Positions 7,800 to 18,300 of a stretch of 64,000 nt of DNA are shown one piece after another. Under the pieces are notes generated by a model, which worked only from the letters and a program-made list of their open reading frames with translations, was not told where the DNA came from and searched no databases. Every line of letters starts with the position of its first letter. Position 1 is the first letter of the stretch. The DNA is taken from positions 1-64,000 of IMG/VR virus record IMGVR_UViG_3300047564_005375; one strand, given 5' to 3'. Source of the stretch: a virus. Both the position numbers and the translations under genes were made by a program.

Positions 7800-10765
7800 T
7801 CAATACTCAAGTTTATCCCAACACTTAGGGTTACAGATTCAACCACATTATTACTAACGGTTTTCAAGTTGGTTATTGTCAAATTATTACCATTTAATGT
7901 ATAAGTGTAGCCGTATTGGTACAATAGATAAAGATTATCAATTAAAGTTTGTCTCCAAAGTTGTGCACTCGGAGCATCGGCGATTCCAAATCCTGTATAA
8001 AAGAACACACTGAAAATTGTTTGAGAACCAACAGTCAAAACCATATACCATTCTGAACTGATTGTATTCTGAACACATTCGTTGTATGTAAGATTGTTTG
8101 TTGTTAAAAAATTATCGACTCTGTTATTAAGAATTGATGAAAAATTAGTCACAGTTTCATCACCATTCAACCAAGGATAGATGAAGAATGTAGCATACTG
8201 AGTATTACAGTCGTAATCAAATATGTTAGAAATAATATAACAAGGTTGTGCCGGCACTGGAACAATCTGACATCCACGTTGTCTTCTATAAACAAACTTT
8301 TGTTTGTGGAAGATTGAGTTTTCAAGTTTGATACCCCCCATCCAAAGAGTTGTTGCCGGAACCATCTGCTCAATAAGCCTCACCCAATATGGACCCAAGG
8401 CATCTACATATTCAATCAACTTTTGATATGTGTATTTGTTTGTAGGAATACCCACTGTTTGTTCCGACTCTAAGTACTTCCAAAATATAGATTGTAGTGT
8501 TGGATAACCTCCCGTTTTACCATCTGTAATGTACAATCGGTTACGGGTGTTAATCATATTTTGCCAAAAAGTTTGACTAAATTCGAAGAAGGTTTTCTTT
8601 TGTGGTTCAGGGTCGATAAATGTATCATCTATTCCACCAGGAGACGGGTAGTTCGCCGTAAAACCTGACTCAGGAATTGGGTAGTTGTATTGTCTTGACA
8701 TATCCCATACGTCGTAAGCAAAACCTTGTCCAACATTCAAGTGAATGTCCACGTTTTTAACGTTGAGTACAAGTTTCTCAGTAGAGGTATAATAGTAGGC
8801 TTCGTAACCCGCTTGGGTATCAACTCTTAATCTGTCGTCAGTATCCAACCAAGATTTTTTGTTGTCGGGAACTCTTTGAAGTTTGAACCCGTCCATCATG
8901 TATGGGAATTGTTCGTATCGGTTCAAGTAGATTCCACCATAGGTAAACGGCTGAAGTGAAGTTTGTACATCAAAGTTTTGTCCCGTGAAGACATCTCCCG
9001 TAACGGTCACTTGGTCAGGACTTCTGTGGTCAGGTGTTTGTTCATACCAACCAGCACCTTCTTGGAAGAACACTCCATTATCCCCGAGTGGGGTTGGAGA
9101 TTTAGGAAAACCTTGACTATCAACAGGATAATCGTTTCTTTGAACGTTTACATCTGTGAAAGTTGTATTGGTTGTAAACGCAGTGAAGATTTGTCCACGA
9201 ATACTGAATGTATCTCCTGGTTGAAGAGCGGGTACCTCATTGATATAAGTCCCACCTGAAAGAGTGGCGTATTGAATATCAAACTTAGTCATGTCAATTT
9301 TTTGGTCTGCTAAGTAGATGTATTCGTTGTAATCAATCAAGGCATCAGGAGCCCCAATTAATCTCAATAAAAATTCAATAGAACGTCTTGTCCCTTTTGA
9401 CTTGAATAAATACGCCGAGTTTAATATTAAATTTCTGTAGAATTGGTAGTTCAATTCTGTTGGGGTTTGTGAACGAGCAAATCCAGGGAATTCTAAAGAT
9501 GGTGTTGTACCAAAAATACTTCCAAGGAAATCTTCATTTGTAATCGGCGAAAAATTGTTTTCCCATCCTAATGTTTGAGACAGATTGAATAACAATTGAG
9601 ATGGAATATCATTCTGTGGAAAATAATTAACGTTGGTCATGTAAGCCAACGCATCGATAAACTGTTTGATTTGGTCAAAACTTCTTCCATAGATTTGAAG
9701 AACCTTTTCAACCTTATGTCCCAAAGTGTCAAATTCTTTGAGTGAATCTGTCACCAAGAATCTAGAAATAAGATTGGTTTTGAACGAATCTAAATTGGTT
9801 GCCAAATCCGCCAACTTAGCCAAGTAATCGTCAAACTTGGTCGAACGAATATCCAGATTCCAAATACCGTCTTTTGGCCAAGTAGCCTGAACATATCCCG
9901 TATAAAATTGTCCCGCCTCGTTTTGAAGTGGTACTTGGAAATTGGCGGTATATTCAGGTTGAATAAGTCTATTCATTAAGAACTTTTCAACCTCATCCAA
10001 GTCTTCAGAAAAAACTTTATCAACGGTAAGATTGTTTGGACGAACTAAGAAATCAATTTCAGTCGTTGTAAGTCCATCAAATGGGTCACCATCAACAACT
10101 AACTCGATATAACCTGAAGTTAAAGAAACCGATGGTGTAAATCCAACAACAGGGTAATCAATACCCTCATACACCAAAACATAACTTAAATAAGTTTTTG
10201 TTAGGTCTCTGTATTCTGAAGTGACAATCTCACGAACCATCATATTTGTGGTTGCGCTGAGCGAATATTCAATCATAAATGGATTGAAAATATTAGATGT
10301 TTGCACCCTGAAAGTTGTTTCGTTGTCTACGGGGTCATAAGATATGTTGGTGGCGGTATTTCCCGTAGTGAAATCAGGCATGATGTGTCTAACATCCAAT
10401 GCTGCGGGAAAAAAGTTTATAATTCTGTTTACAGAGACACTAAATCTCTTATTAAGAGAACCGTAAAGTGAAAAATTTAAAACTTGTGAAACATCGAAAT
10501 TCGGATAAACACGAAACTGAGTTTGTTGAATTCTTCTACTTTCATTAAGTGAATCCAAATCCAAATCCTCCAAAGAAATTGGATTTGAGAATGTTCCTAT
10601 AGAAAAAGTTCTATTAACTTTTTCAGTGACCGCACTTGTGAAATCAAAAACGGATGTAGTAAGTCCCCCACCATCAACAACTTGTAATCCTACAATATTG
10701 TCGAAAGTACCAAGACCCGTTCCCGGTGCGGGTGGGTAAAAGAACTTATTGCTATTAACCGCCAT
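7790..10765 (-). CDS. Baseplate/tail protein, tail-protein-I-like region
   Basis: 991 residues. The N-terminal 280 residues look like a beta-rich structural domain. Residues about 340-500 are helical and carry a signature like that of P2 gpI-type tail proteins: SQTLGWE, then SAYLFKSKGTRRSIEFLLRL, then an acidic NEY. A short Cys-containing C-terminal domain (about 842-991) is shared with the next protein. The matched stretch there is FYTGFGIADAPSAQLW. Its length and place downstream of gp6 also fit T4 gp7, but I cannot show gp7 homology. It overlaps its neighbours by 1 and 10 bp, so translation is probably coupled. Confidence 0.55.
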   Translation of the reverse strand: MAVNSNKFFYPPAPGTGLGTFDNIVGLQVVDGGGLTTSVFDFTSAVTEKVNRTFSIGTFSNPISLEDLDLDSLNESRRIQQTQFRVYPNFDVSQVLNFSLYGSLNKRFSVSVNRIINFFPAALDVRHIMPDFTTGNTATNISYDPVDNETTFRVQTSNIFNPFMIEYSLSATTNMMVREIVTSEYRDLTKTYLSYVLVYEGIDYPVVGFTPSVSLTSGYIELVVDGDPFDGLTTTEIDFLVRPNNLTVDKVFSEDLDEVEKFLMNRLIQPEYTANFQVPLQNEAGQFYTGYVQATWPKDGIWNLDIRSTKFDDYLAKLADLATNLDSFKTNLISRFLVTDSLKEFDTLGHKVEKVLQIYGRSFDQIKQFIDALAYMTNVNYFPQNDIPSQLLFNLSQTLGWENNFSPITNEDFLGSIFGTTPSLEFPGFARSQTPTELNYQFYRNLILNSAYLFKSKGTRRSIEFLLRLIGAPDALIDYNEYIYLADQKIDMTKFDIQYATLSGGTYINEVPALQPGDTFSIRGQIFTAFTTNTTFTDVNVQRNDYPVDSQGFPKSPTPLGDNGVFFQEGAGWYEQTPDHRSPDQVTVTGDVFTGQNFDVQTSLQPFTYGGIYLNRYEQFPYMMDGFKLQRVPDNKKSWLDTDDRLRVDTQAGYEAYYYTSTEKLVLNVKNVDIHLNVGQGFAYDVWDMSRQYNYPIPESGFTANYPSPGGIDDTFIDPEPQKKTFFEFSQTFWQNMINTRNRLYITDGKTGGYPTLQSIFWKYLESEQTVGIPTNKYTYQKLIEYVDALGPYWVRLIEQMVPATTLWMGGIKLENSIFHKQKFVYRRQRGCQIVPVPAQPCYIISNIFDYDCNTQYATFFIYPWLNGDETVTNFSSILNNRVDNFLTTNNLTYNECVQNTISSEWYMVLTVGSQTIFSVFFYTGFGIADAPSAQLWRQTLIDNLYLLYQYGYTYTLNGNNLTITNLKTVSNNVVESVTLSVGINLSIDCA

Positions 10766-11673
10766 TATCCTGTTATCGTGGTGAAGTTTTTAGTATAATC
10801 AATATTAGCACCTCTATCCTGACGAACCTCGTAAAGGAGTTCGTTAAATTGGTCACGGATTTCGTAAAGATTGTATTGTTTGTAGATATTGTTCTGACTG
10901 TCGTACATTGTGTAAACACCATCTTCAATACTCTTAGTTTGATTTCCGTAAAGGGCTATAGCAAGGGACGATACGTCGTATTCAACCATATCGATTTCAA
11001 TCGTGGTAGGATTGAAGAACGTATTTGAAATTATAATACTTTGTCCAGGTTGACCGATAAATGGAGTCGCATTTGGACGGTTAGTTGGGGACGATGATGG
11101 TGTCAAGGTTAGGAAAATAAGATTCGATGCCCCATCAACATATCGGTATCTAATCGCCTTTTGTGTTGTATTGGTTTGGTTTACAACCACAGGTTCACAA
11201 TAGAATGAAGAAGTTACAATTCTGAAGAAGTTTGGAATTTTCGAACCATCAGCATTCAAGTATTCTACTCTAAATCCAACAAGTCCTTGGGGAACAAATT
11301 TGTTTCTAAATTGGCTAGGTACATTGTTAATATCAATGATAATACCTTTGACGTTTGGAAGAGCACTCAAGACACCACAATCTGTGATTGATGTTCTAAT
11401 TTGTGCAGGACGAATCATAAGTGTGTAAATTCCAACCGCGTTGAACTCGTCTGCAGGTAAGGTTAAGTTGTATAGACCCCCCAATACTTCAATACCAGAA
11501 TTTCCACCTGTTTGACTATTGTTAAAGTAAGGTCTTAAAATTGAAGGAGCGTCTAAAGTTTTCAAAACGAAATCTTCAGTCACATCCCTTGATGGTGTGT
11601 AGTTTAAAATTATTTCTACATCCTCAGGGGATACATCCGCAGGTCTTACTGTTCCATAGGTTCCAATTGCCAT
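10765..11673 (-). CDS. Hypothetical baseplate-block structural protein
   Basis: 302 residues, ATG at 11673. Beta-rich with a short linker (TPSSSPTNRPNATP) near residue 195. No recognised domain. It begins 29 bp after the PKD-domain gene and overlaps the following 991-aa gene by one base, so it is part of a tightly packed baseplate-periphery operon. A TATTTAT element precedes it. Its position would match the small wedge or fibre-connector proteins of T4 (gp8-gp10), but I see no motif supporting any one of them. Confidence 0.5.
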   Translation of the reverse strand: MAIGTYGTVRPADVSPEDVEIILNYTPSRDVTEDFVLKTLDAPSILRPYFNNSQTGGNSGIEVLGGLYNLTLPADEFNAVGIYTLMIRPAQIRTSITDCGVLSALPNVKGIIIDINNVPSQFRNKFVPQGLVGFRVEYLNADGSKIPNFFRIVTSSFYCEPVVVNQTNTTQKAIRYRYVDGASNLIFLTLTPSSSPTNRPNATPFIGQPGQSIIISNTFFNPTTIEIDMVEYDVSSLAIALYGNQTKSIEDGVYTMYDSQNNIYKQYNLYEIRDQFNELLYEVRQDRGANIDYTKNFTTITG

Positions 11674-11693
11674 CTTGAGTGTGTGTTATTTTT

Positions 11694-11700
11694 ATAAATA
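11694..11700 (-). promoter_or_regulatory. Candidate late promoter element TATTTAT
   Basis: Coding-strand context CTATTTATAAAAATA, 20 bp before the ATG at 11673, in the short gap after the PKD-domain gene. Confidence 0.4.
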
Positions 11701-11702
11701 GT

Positions 11703-12797
11703 TTATCCCTTTTTTTCTATGATGAAATATCCATATCCGTAATTAACCATATCAGATAAATTTTCAACCTCACCAAGTCTTCTTATTTGTTCGTATGCGG
11801 TGTTCTTTCCTCTCTCAACGTATATGTCTGTATTGATTTGTGGTTGGTCCACAATTTTCATTAACAATTCATCTTTTGTAATCGGAACCGCAGTAATTGA
11901 ACTATTAGTAAATCCACTACTATTTTGGAAGAAGATTGTCTGTCCGTCTACATAGTCATAATAGTTAACATCCTGAATAGTATATGCTGTGTAAATTGGA
12001 TTCATATCCGTAATTGCACCAAGTAGTTCACCACCTTGGAAAACAGGGACACCTACCATGTATTCTTGAATAGAGTATTGAGCAAGTTCAGTAATCCTTG
12101 AAGGACCTTCACCCGATACAATAAACGGTACTGTTGTATAGTCACTGCTGACCTGTTGTGACACCGTATTTTCTTGGTCCCCAGTGAAAATATAATTGTA
12201 ACTAACAGGAGTGTTTGCCCAACTACCACCAAGTGGGGTAAAATAAGCAGTTCCTTTAGGATTAATAATTACCGCATTTGTATAAGGAACCTCAATCTTT
12301 TTGGTTACAGTATTGATACCAAAATTTGTGGTTTGTTTAAGTGTAATAGTATACGCAGAAATTATGTTAGGATACGTATGACTCAAAGTATCGGTAACCA
12401 TTGTTTCAAACGGAGAACCGTCACCCCAATCAACTTGGTATGCAGAAAACTCCAAGAAACTTTTCGCCCTATCTGATGTATTCAATACTGTGAATACATA
12501 AGGGGTTACCGTATTGGAAGAAAAATAAAAGTTTGTAACCACATCGGCTTGTTCTACAGCCCCATCAAAGGGTGAATAATAACCCATGTCGATGGTGTTT
12601 TCGGTAAGAAGAATCGGAATCGTTAGACCCGTCATCACGGAATTACCATTCGTACCTCCTGACAACACTTGAGTCATAGAAGAATAAACTCCAATTGTAA
12701 CCGCAGTAATTGTTCCACCTTGGTCTATTAAGGCAGTCTGAATACTCAAATCACTTTGAATATTACCAGGTCCAACTACAAATCTATAATCCGTCAT
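11703..12797 (-). CDS. Structural protein with a PKD-like domain
   Basis: 364 residues. At about residues 110-170 it carries the hallmark of a PKD fold: YQVDWGDGSPFE, followed some 12 residues later by LSHTYPN and a Y-x-I-T-L strand. PKD domains are Ig-like modules found in surface proteins and phage fibres, where they act as spacers or carbohydrate contacts. The rest is beta-rich without recognised motifs. The start overlaps the end of the 283-aa gene by 4 bp (ATGA type). Likely a peripheral baseplate or short-fibre attachment protein; the exact role is not visible. Confidence 0.6.
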   Translation of the reverse strand: MTDYRFVVGPGNIQSDLSIQTALIDQGGTITAVTIGVYSSMTQVLSGGTNGNSVMTGLTIPILLTENTIDMGYYSPFDGAVEQADVVTNFYFSSNTVTPYVFTVLNTSDRAKSFLEFSAYQVDWGDGSPFETMVTDTLSHTYPNIISAYTITLKQTTNFGINTVTKKIEVPYTNAVIINPKGTAYFTPLGGSWANTPVSYNYIFTGDQENTVSQQVSSDYTTVPFIVSGEGPSRITELAQYSIQEYMVGVPVFQGGELLGAITDMNPIYTAYTIQDVNYYDYVDGQTIFFQNSSGFTNSSITAVPITKDELLMKIVDQPQINTDIYVERGKNTAYEQIRRLGEVENLSDMVNYGYGYFIIEKKG

Positions 12798-13645
12798 GGG
12801 TCGATGTATTCATACCATTTTATAGGAACACTTGTACCCACTCTATCAAAACTTATTGTATCATAAACCGTGTACGTTTGTGTTGGGTAATCCAATCTTA
12901 CTTGATAGTAAAAATTGAATACTTGGTTGGGTGAATACGTGTTGGTGTTTTGGAGAGCTTGAGGACGATTTATCATTCTGATAAACGTACCTGTTTTAGC
13001 ATCCCAAAACTTACATGACATATAGAAAGTGTCGATGTCCACATAAGTTCTTGTTTTTACCCAATAAATAAAATATCCCTTTTTATCTCCAACCCAATCG
13101 AGTCGGTATCTTGGTTTTTTTATTGTAACATCAAGACCTTGCATAACCACGGGCATCCTTTCACCCTGTGTTGTTGGGAGTATAACCGTAAGGTAGTTAG
13201 TTTGATTACTCTCAACTGGCGAACTGTAAAAATCCAATTTGAAAAAACTATTCCTAAATCCATTAGAAAAATAGTATATTTCATCGGTGTTAAATCCCGC
13301 AGCTCTGTAGTCAGGAATCCAGTTGTTGACACTTGTAGTACCATTCAAAGTACCACCCGAGAAAAAATAAAATTCATAAAGTATGTCAGTGATAAAATCA
13401 GGAGAACCTGGTATCGCAACTGGATTTTCATTTACTGACCTTTCTATTGGTCTTGTATGCCCCGAATGAGAAAATCTATTTGTTTCAAAATCGATAGGTT
13501 GACCCGCAACCTCAGCGGTAATTTGATTTTCAATTTCCGTGATTTCATTTTCAGTGTCCAACAACTCCCAATTGAGCATCACAGGAACTTGAATTACTCG
13601 GTCCTGGTCACGTGGGAGGGTTAGTTGTATTTTATTCACAGTCAT
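12794..13645 (-). CDS. Hypothetical baseplate-block structural protein
   Basis: 283 residues, ATG at 13645, overlapping the preceding gene by 14 bp and the PKD gene by 4 bp. Rich in aromatic residues and predicted beta strands. No family recognised. The tight overlaps on both sides mean stoichiometric, coupled expression with the 565-aa and PKD-domain proteins, which suggests that the three form one baseplate sub-assembly. Confidence 0.5.
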   Translation of the reverse strand: MTVNKIQLTLPRDQDRVIQVPVMLNWELLDTENEITEIENQITAEVAGQPIDFETNRFSHSGHTRPIERSVNENPVAIPGSPDFITDILYEFYFFSGGTLNGTTSVNNWIPDYRAAGFNTDEIYYFSNGFRNSFFKLDFYSSPVESNQTNYLTVILPTTQGERMPVVMQGLDVTIKKPRYRLDWVGDKKGYFIYWVKTRTYVDIDTFYMSCKFWDAKTGTFIRMINRPQALQNTNTYSPNQVFNFYYQVRLDYPTQTYTVYDTISFDRVGTSVPIKWYEYIDP

Positions 13646-15329
13646 CGATTAATGGTTGTATATCGAGGTTTACACCATCAGGTATTGCTTGGTAATTACT
13701 ACCCTCAGGGAATAATTTAAAGGATGTATTTTCAAACGGATAATGAGCCCGATTCAAATAAGGGTAGTTTACACCCCTATCCAAATTATCAAACTCACCA
13801 TATAAATAAGGCTCTCTCCAACGAAACTGTTGGTCTGTTGTTGAAAAAAACGCCCACGAAGGAATATTCTCCACTTGTTGTGCCGGTGCCGTTTCAACGT
13901 AATCGGAATAATACTTTAACGTCATCGGCAAGTGAGGGAAATAATAATAACCTTGGGGGTTTGAATTTGGTTGGTTAACGGTGGCAAAAATGTTTTGATT
14001 AAACTTAATTTTTTGGACGTAAGGTGACACAACTCTTTCGACTTGATAGTAGTCATTAAACTCGCAAAAATCACCGTCAAGCATGTCTCCTTCATTTAGA
14101 ACTCTATTGTAATAAAAGGTGTAAGTTCTGTTGGTCGTTTTACTATAAGAAAGAACACCAATATTCGAATTTGACAAAGTATTATTATCATCCCACCAAC
14201 TACTAACGTCTCTATTGATGTTGAATAACCAACCCTGTTTTAGTCCCACATTATTATTTATAGGTTTATTAAAATAACCACTATAACCCTTATTGACAAT
14301 TGTCAAATATATTTCATTGACTTCTTGTTTAAGATTGTTGGTTAACCCTGAAAGAATTAAATCATTTGATAAAGTAAAATCGTAATTGAATGAACCAGTT
14401 TTTTGAGAAACTCTTGTAACATTGTTGGGTGTAATGGAACTAAATTCTAACTTTTTTTGATTTTGAAACGCATTCAATTCGAATCCAGTTTTAGTAACTT
14501 CAATTTCACTTTGATTCTTAAGAACTCTGTGTTGTCTGATGTAGTATTTTGAACGAGTTTCATTAGGATTATTTGCATCAATAATTCGTCTGAAGGTTCC
14601 TGTTCTTCCGTTAAAAAACGTGTTTCCTGTATATCCAACATTGATGATGTTGAACACATAATCACTACTTCCATAGTTAGTATTACCCAACGAAAAAACA
14701 TCGAACACTTTCTGACCCTCATAGTCAAAAGACAATTCGACAAATTGATTTTCTACAAGACCATGAGGCATTAAACACTGAAATGAAATAACACTCAACC
14801 CACCTTCAACTGAACTTGAAATTATGAAAGGAATACCTTCTTGAGCAACCCAATTAATTGTTCTATTGTCATAGGTCGCTTGAAGTTGTTTCGTATAATC
14901 GTTTTGATAAGGGTATGTTATGTAATATGTCCAGTTGTAGGTATACGCACTTTTCGCTACGTAATTAAGGTGTCCTGTTGGAATATTCGGTCTGAAAAAA
15001 TCAAATTCGTAATATTGTGGAAACCCTTTCCATACACCACTTACTTTCGATTGAGTTGGTTCAACATAATATAACTCATCTCTAAACGGAGCATACTCAG
15101 TAGTTCCTGTATATGTGTTATCGTAAACAAAATCGATTTTGAACGTTGGTCTAAATCTTAGACTTGTCTGTCTTTCGTCTTCATAAAGTTGTTGGAGACT
15201 GATAGTTGTGTTACGAACATATTGTACCATTTCCTCTTGGTTACTCTCCAAGGGAATATTAATTTGTTGGTCGAGCGTTGGAGCCGACTTATACTGTAAA
15301 CTGGAAGGTATTATAGTAAAATCACTCAT
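13632..15329 (-). CDS. Hypothetical large baseplate-block protein
   Basis: 565 residues, very rich in Tyr, Asn and Phe, beta-type throughout, with few cysteines. No motif is recognised. It starts 8 bp inside the end of the 1615-aa gene and overlaps the 283-aa gene by 14 bp. In T4 the genes after gp6 and gp7 encode gp8, gp9 and gp10; this gene holds a comparable place, but no similarity to them can be read by eye. Confidence 0.5.
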   Translation of the reverse strand: MSDFTIIPSSLQYKSAPTLDQQINIPLESNQEEMVQYVRNTTISLQQLYEDERQTSLRFRPTFKIDFVYDNTYTGTTEYAPFRDELYYVEPTQSKVSGVWKGFPQYYEFDFFRPNIPTGHLNYVAKSAYTYNWTYYITYPYQNDYTKQLQATYDNRTINWVAQEGIPFIISSSVEGGLSVISFQCLMPHGLVENQFVELSFDYEGQKVFDVFSLGNTNYGSSDYVFNIINVGYTGNTFFNGRTGTFRRIIDANNPNETRSKYYIRQHRVLKNQSEIEVTKTGFELNAFQNQKKLEFSSITPNNVTRVSQKTGSFNYDFTLSNDLILSGLTNNLKQEVNEIYLTIVNKGYSGYFNKPINNNVGLKQGWLFNINRDVSSWWDDNNTLSNSNIGVLSYSKTTNRTYTFYYNRVLNEGDMLDGDFCEFNDYYQVERVVSPYVQKIKFNQNIFATVNQPNSNPQGYYYFPHLPMTLKYYSDYVETAPAQQVENIPSWAFFSTTDQQFRWREPYLYGEFDNLDRGVNYPYLNRAHYPFENTSFKLFPEGSNYQAIPDGVNLDIQPLIDDCE

Positions 15330-18300
15330 CTGCTAAGTAAAAAGTTTTGAATCTATCCATAGCTGTCGCCCCGTTTATTAAACCAAAATAAAATTGGTTT
15401 GGCGCCCCAACCAGGAAAGTTGTAGGATAATTTCCCGAACTTACACTTACATCCCCATTGTTGTCTACGTTGTAAATATATCCTCTGGCATTGTTGTCAT
15501 TCAACTGACTGTTAGAACCCAAGAAATATGATGGTTGTCCTTGTTTTGTTCTATCTAAACTTTGATAGTATTCTGAGAAAATACCCGTACTAGCGGTTTC
15601 CCAATTATTTTGTTGACTACCGAAGATGTTTGGTAATCCATTGGGTGGTGTAGTTTTCCATCTGTAGAACGGTACCTTTTGTGATTTGATACCATAAACG
15701 TATGTAAACGCGTTTGACGCTGGTGTGGGTCTGAACAAAATCCGTCCTGGCGTTAAGAAATCTTTGTATTGTAAATCCTCGGTTGTAGAGGAAAAAAACA
15801 AACCTAAAACTACCTCACCATTATTAGAACTAAGGTAAATAATTGGGTTATCAGGGTCATTCGGAACATTTCTATAAACTTCCGATGAAAATTTGATAAC
15901 CCCGAACTCGGAGTTGATTGACATAAGTTGAGTCAAATCTCCATCAACTCGTTCTCCTGGTCTCGAAAAAAATGAGTTAATTGCAAGATTTGATAGTAGT
16001 GTCGAACCAATTGGATTAAAGGTATTTAAAAGAGCATTGAAAAATCTTGCCGAAGTAATTCTTGAAATCACAAAAAGTGATATTAAGTCTGATGGGTCAC
16101 CAAAACTTGTTGGTGTTAGTTGGTTAACCACATATCCTGTATCTGAAGGATTCAAAGAAAGTTCTGCAAATATTTGACTCTTTGGACCGAGGTTCATAAC
16201 TGTAGTTGGGAACAACAAATTCCTCACATTCAACGAACCAGTAAATAATTGAGCGGTTCTTCCAATAAATTGACCCGTCGAAATATTATAAGGACTGCTT
16301 CTGTAATAATAGTTATTGGTCTGGTCCTCATAATAGATTAAGTCCTTACAATATAAAACTTCACTAATCGTGTTATTTATCCCATAAATTGCCCTTATTT
16401 GAATTGGGAATGCAAATAGAGACCCATTTATCCAGTTATTGGTAAAGCTCTGAGATAATATACCACGACAAAGGGCATAGAATAATTTATATCTCAAAGA
16501 CCATTCTGAAAACGCCCTTAAGTCTTTCGCAATATTTTCACTAAGGGAACTCTCAGTATCCTCACCAAATCTGTAACATCCATTATCTACATAGTCATTA
16601 TTACAATTTGTTGAAACTCCAAATGTTGTCCCTTCACCACTATAACAATATAAACTAACCATATTGGTACAATTGAAAGTTTCTGCAACATTCAATTGTG
16701 CCGGTAAGTCCTCATCGTCAGGTGTCACTATAGAAGCTCCAGTACCATATTGTTGAGTTGTTAATGCAGGACCACCCGCAATAATCTCATAAAATGGGAA
16801 ACCAAGGTTTTGTTGAAGTAGTGGTACCGTCCCATTCCAATCTCCACCACCAACAAAATCGGAGGTTGGAAGACGGTCGGTTCTCATAACGTTGTTGACT
16901 TTAGAAGAAATGTTTGTTTGGTTAGCTCCAGTAAATTTCGGGAGTAGAGCGATACTAAAGTATTCAATCTCAACATCGTTAGGTCCATTACCCGGTAAAT
17001 CCCTCATATAATAATAACTCACCCCTGATAGGTCATCTGTAGAAGTATACTTTGCAGGTGGTGTGTTTGTCCCTATTCCTGTTCCAACAAACACATTATT
17101 CGCCTGAACACTTGTCATACATTTTACGTTACCGATAGTAGGTCTGTTGAATAGAAACGCAGCACTTGATAGTGGTTGTAGAGGGGCTGACGGAGAATTT
17201 CTCATAAAATAATCCGAAAAATTTACAGTTGAATCCAAAGCACTGTAGTAACCCAAATTAGGTGTTGTAAACGCCGAAAACTTATTACCAGCCTCAAAGA
17301 AATAAGAGGTTTCATAAACTCCACTTTGAGTGTGTCCTTGCACCGAGTTTCCGCCAGATGGTAAATTTTGAATGGGAATATTCAATCTTGTTTCTGCGGT
17401 GAAACTAATTGCATTTTCACTCGAGTAACCAAACAATTTTCCCACACCATATTTGTTATTGTATAATGGAGAATATGGGTCAACTCCCCTTTGTAGTATC
17501 AAAATATATTGGTTATCAAAACCATCAAAAATATTCTCGTAATCATATGTCGCCGAAAAACCGTTTTGGGGGTCTCTCCAATTTACAACCACATCCCTTG
17601 TGGGGTAAAAGACCTCCACATCAGAAAGAAGAATATCAACAAAACTACCCGTTGTTGGTGAATTATTCCATATTTGTCTTGCTTGCGATATTGTTAAACC
17701 CGTCAAAACTTGATAATATTCCAAGTCCATTGGGAAGTCGTAGTTAGTTACACTAGAACCCTCACTCAACGTGTAAGTAACTACAGGTGAAAGTGAGGTT
17801 TGTGTGGAAGCGTATTGAACTTGTATTGGTCCACCATTAGGAAGTTTGGTAGTTCCTGTGATGCCTTGACGTAAGTTATTATTACCGACCGCGCCAGGAT
17901 AAAAATAGTTGGGGTCTCTACTATTCAATGGGTTAACAAATGTCAAAAGAGTACCTGCATCAAAATTAGTTTGAGATAAAATTGTAAGGGTACTATCGAA
18001 GTGATTCACAGTAGTATTCGATGGATTATCAAACGAAACACTTATCTTGTTTAATCCATCAAAAAACTTTTTTCGACCATTAAAAATATTAATCCTTTCA
18101 CCTAACGGTAAATCATACGAATATGCGAAAATTCTAACGGGAGAATTGAAACTTCCGGTAACTTCGGGTAGAACTTGTACGGGTGATTCTGTAAATCTAA
18201 CTTCCCCTAAAACTTGGAAGTTCGTTGTTCTTGTTCCTATGGCTTGGGAAAAAATGGAAGCGACTATATTCTTATTCGCCTCTGAAGGTTGTCCTTGGTC

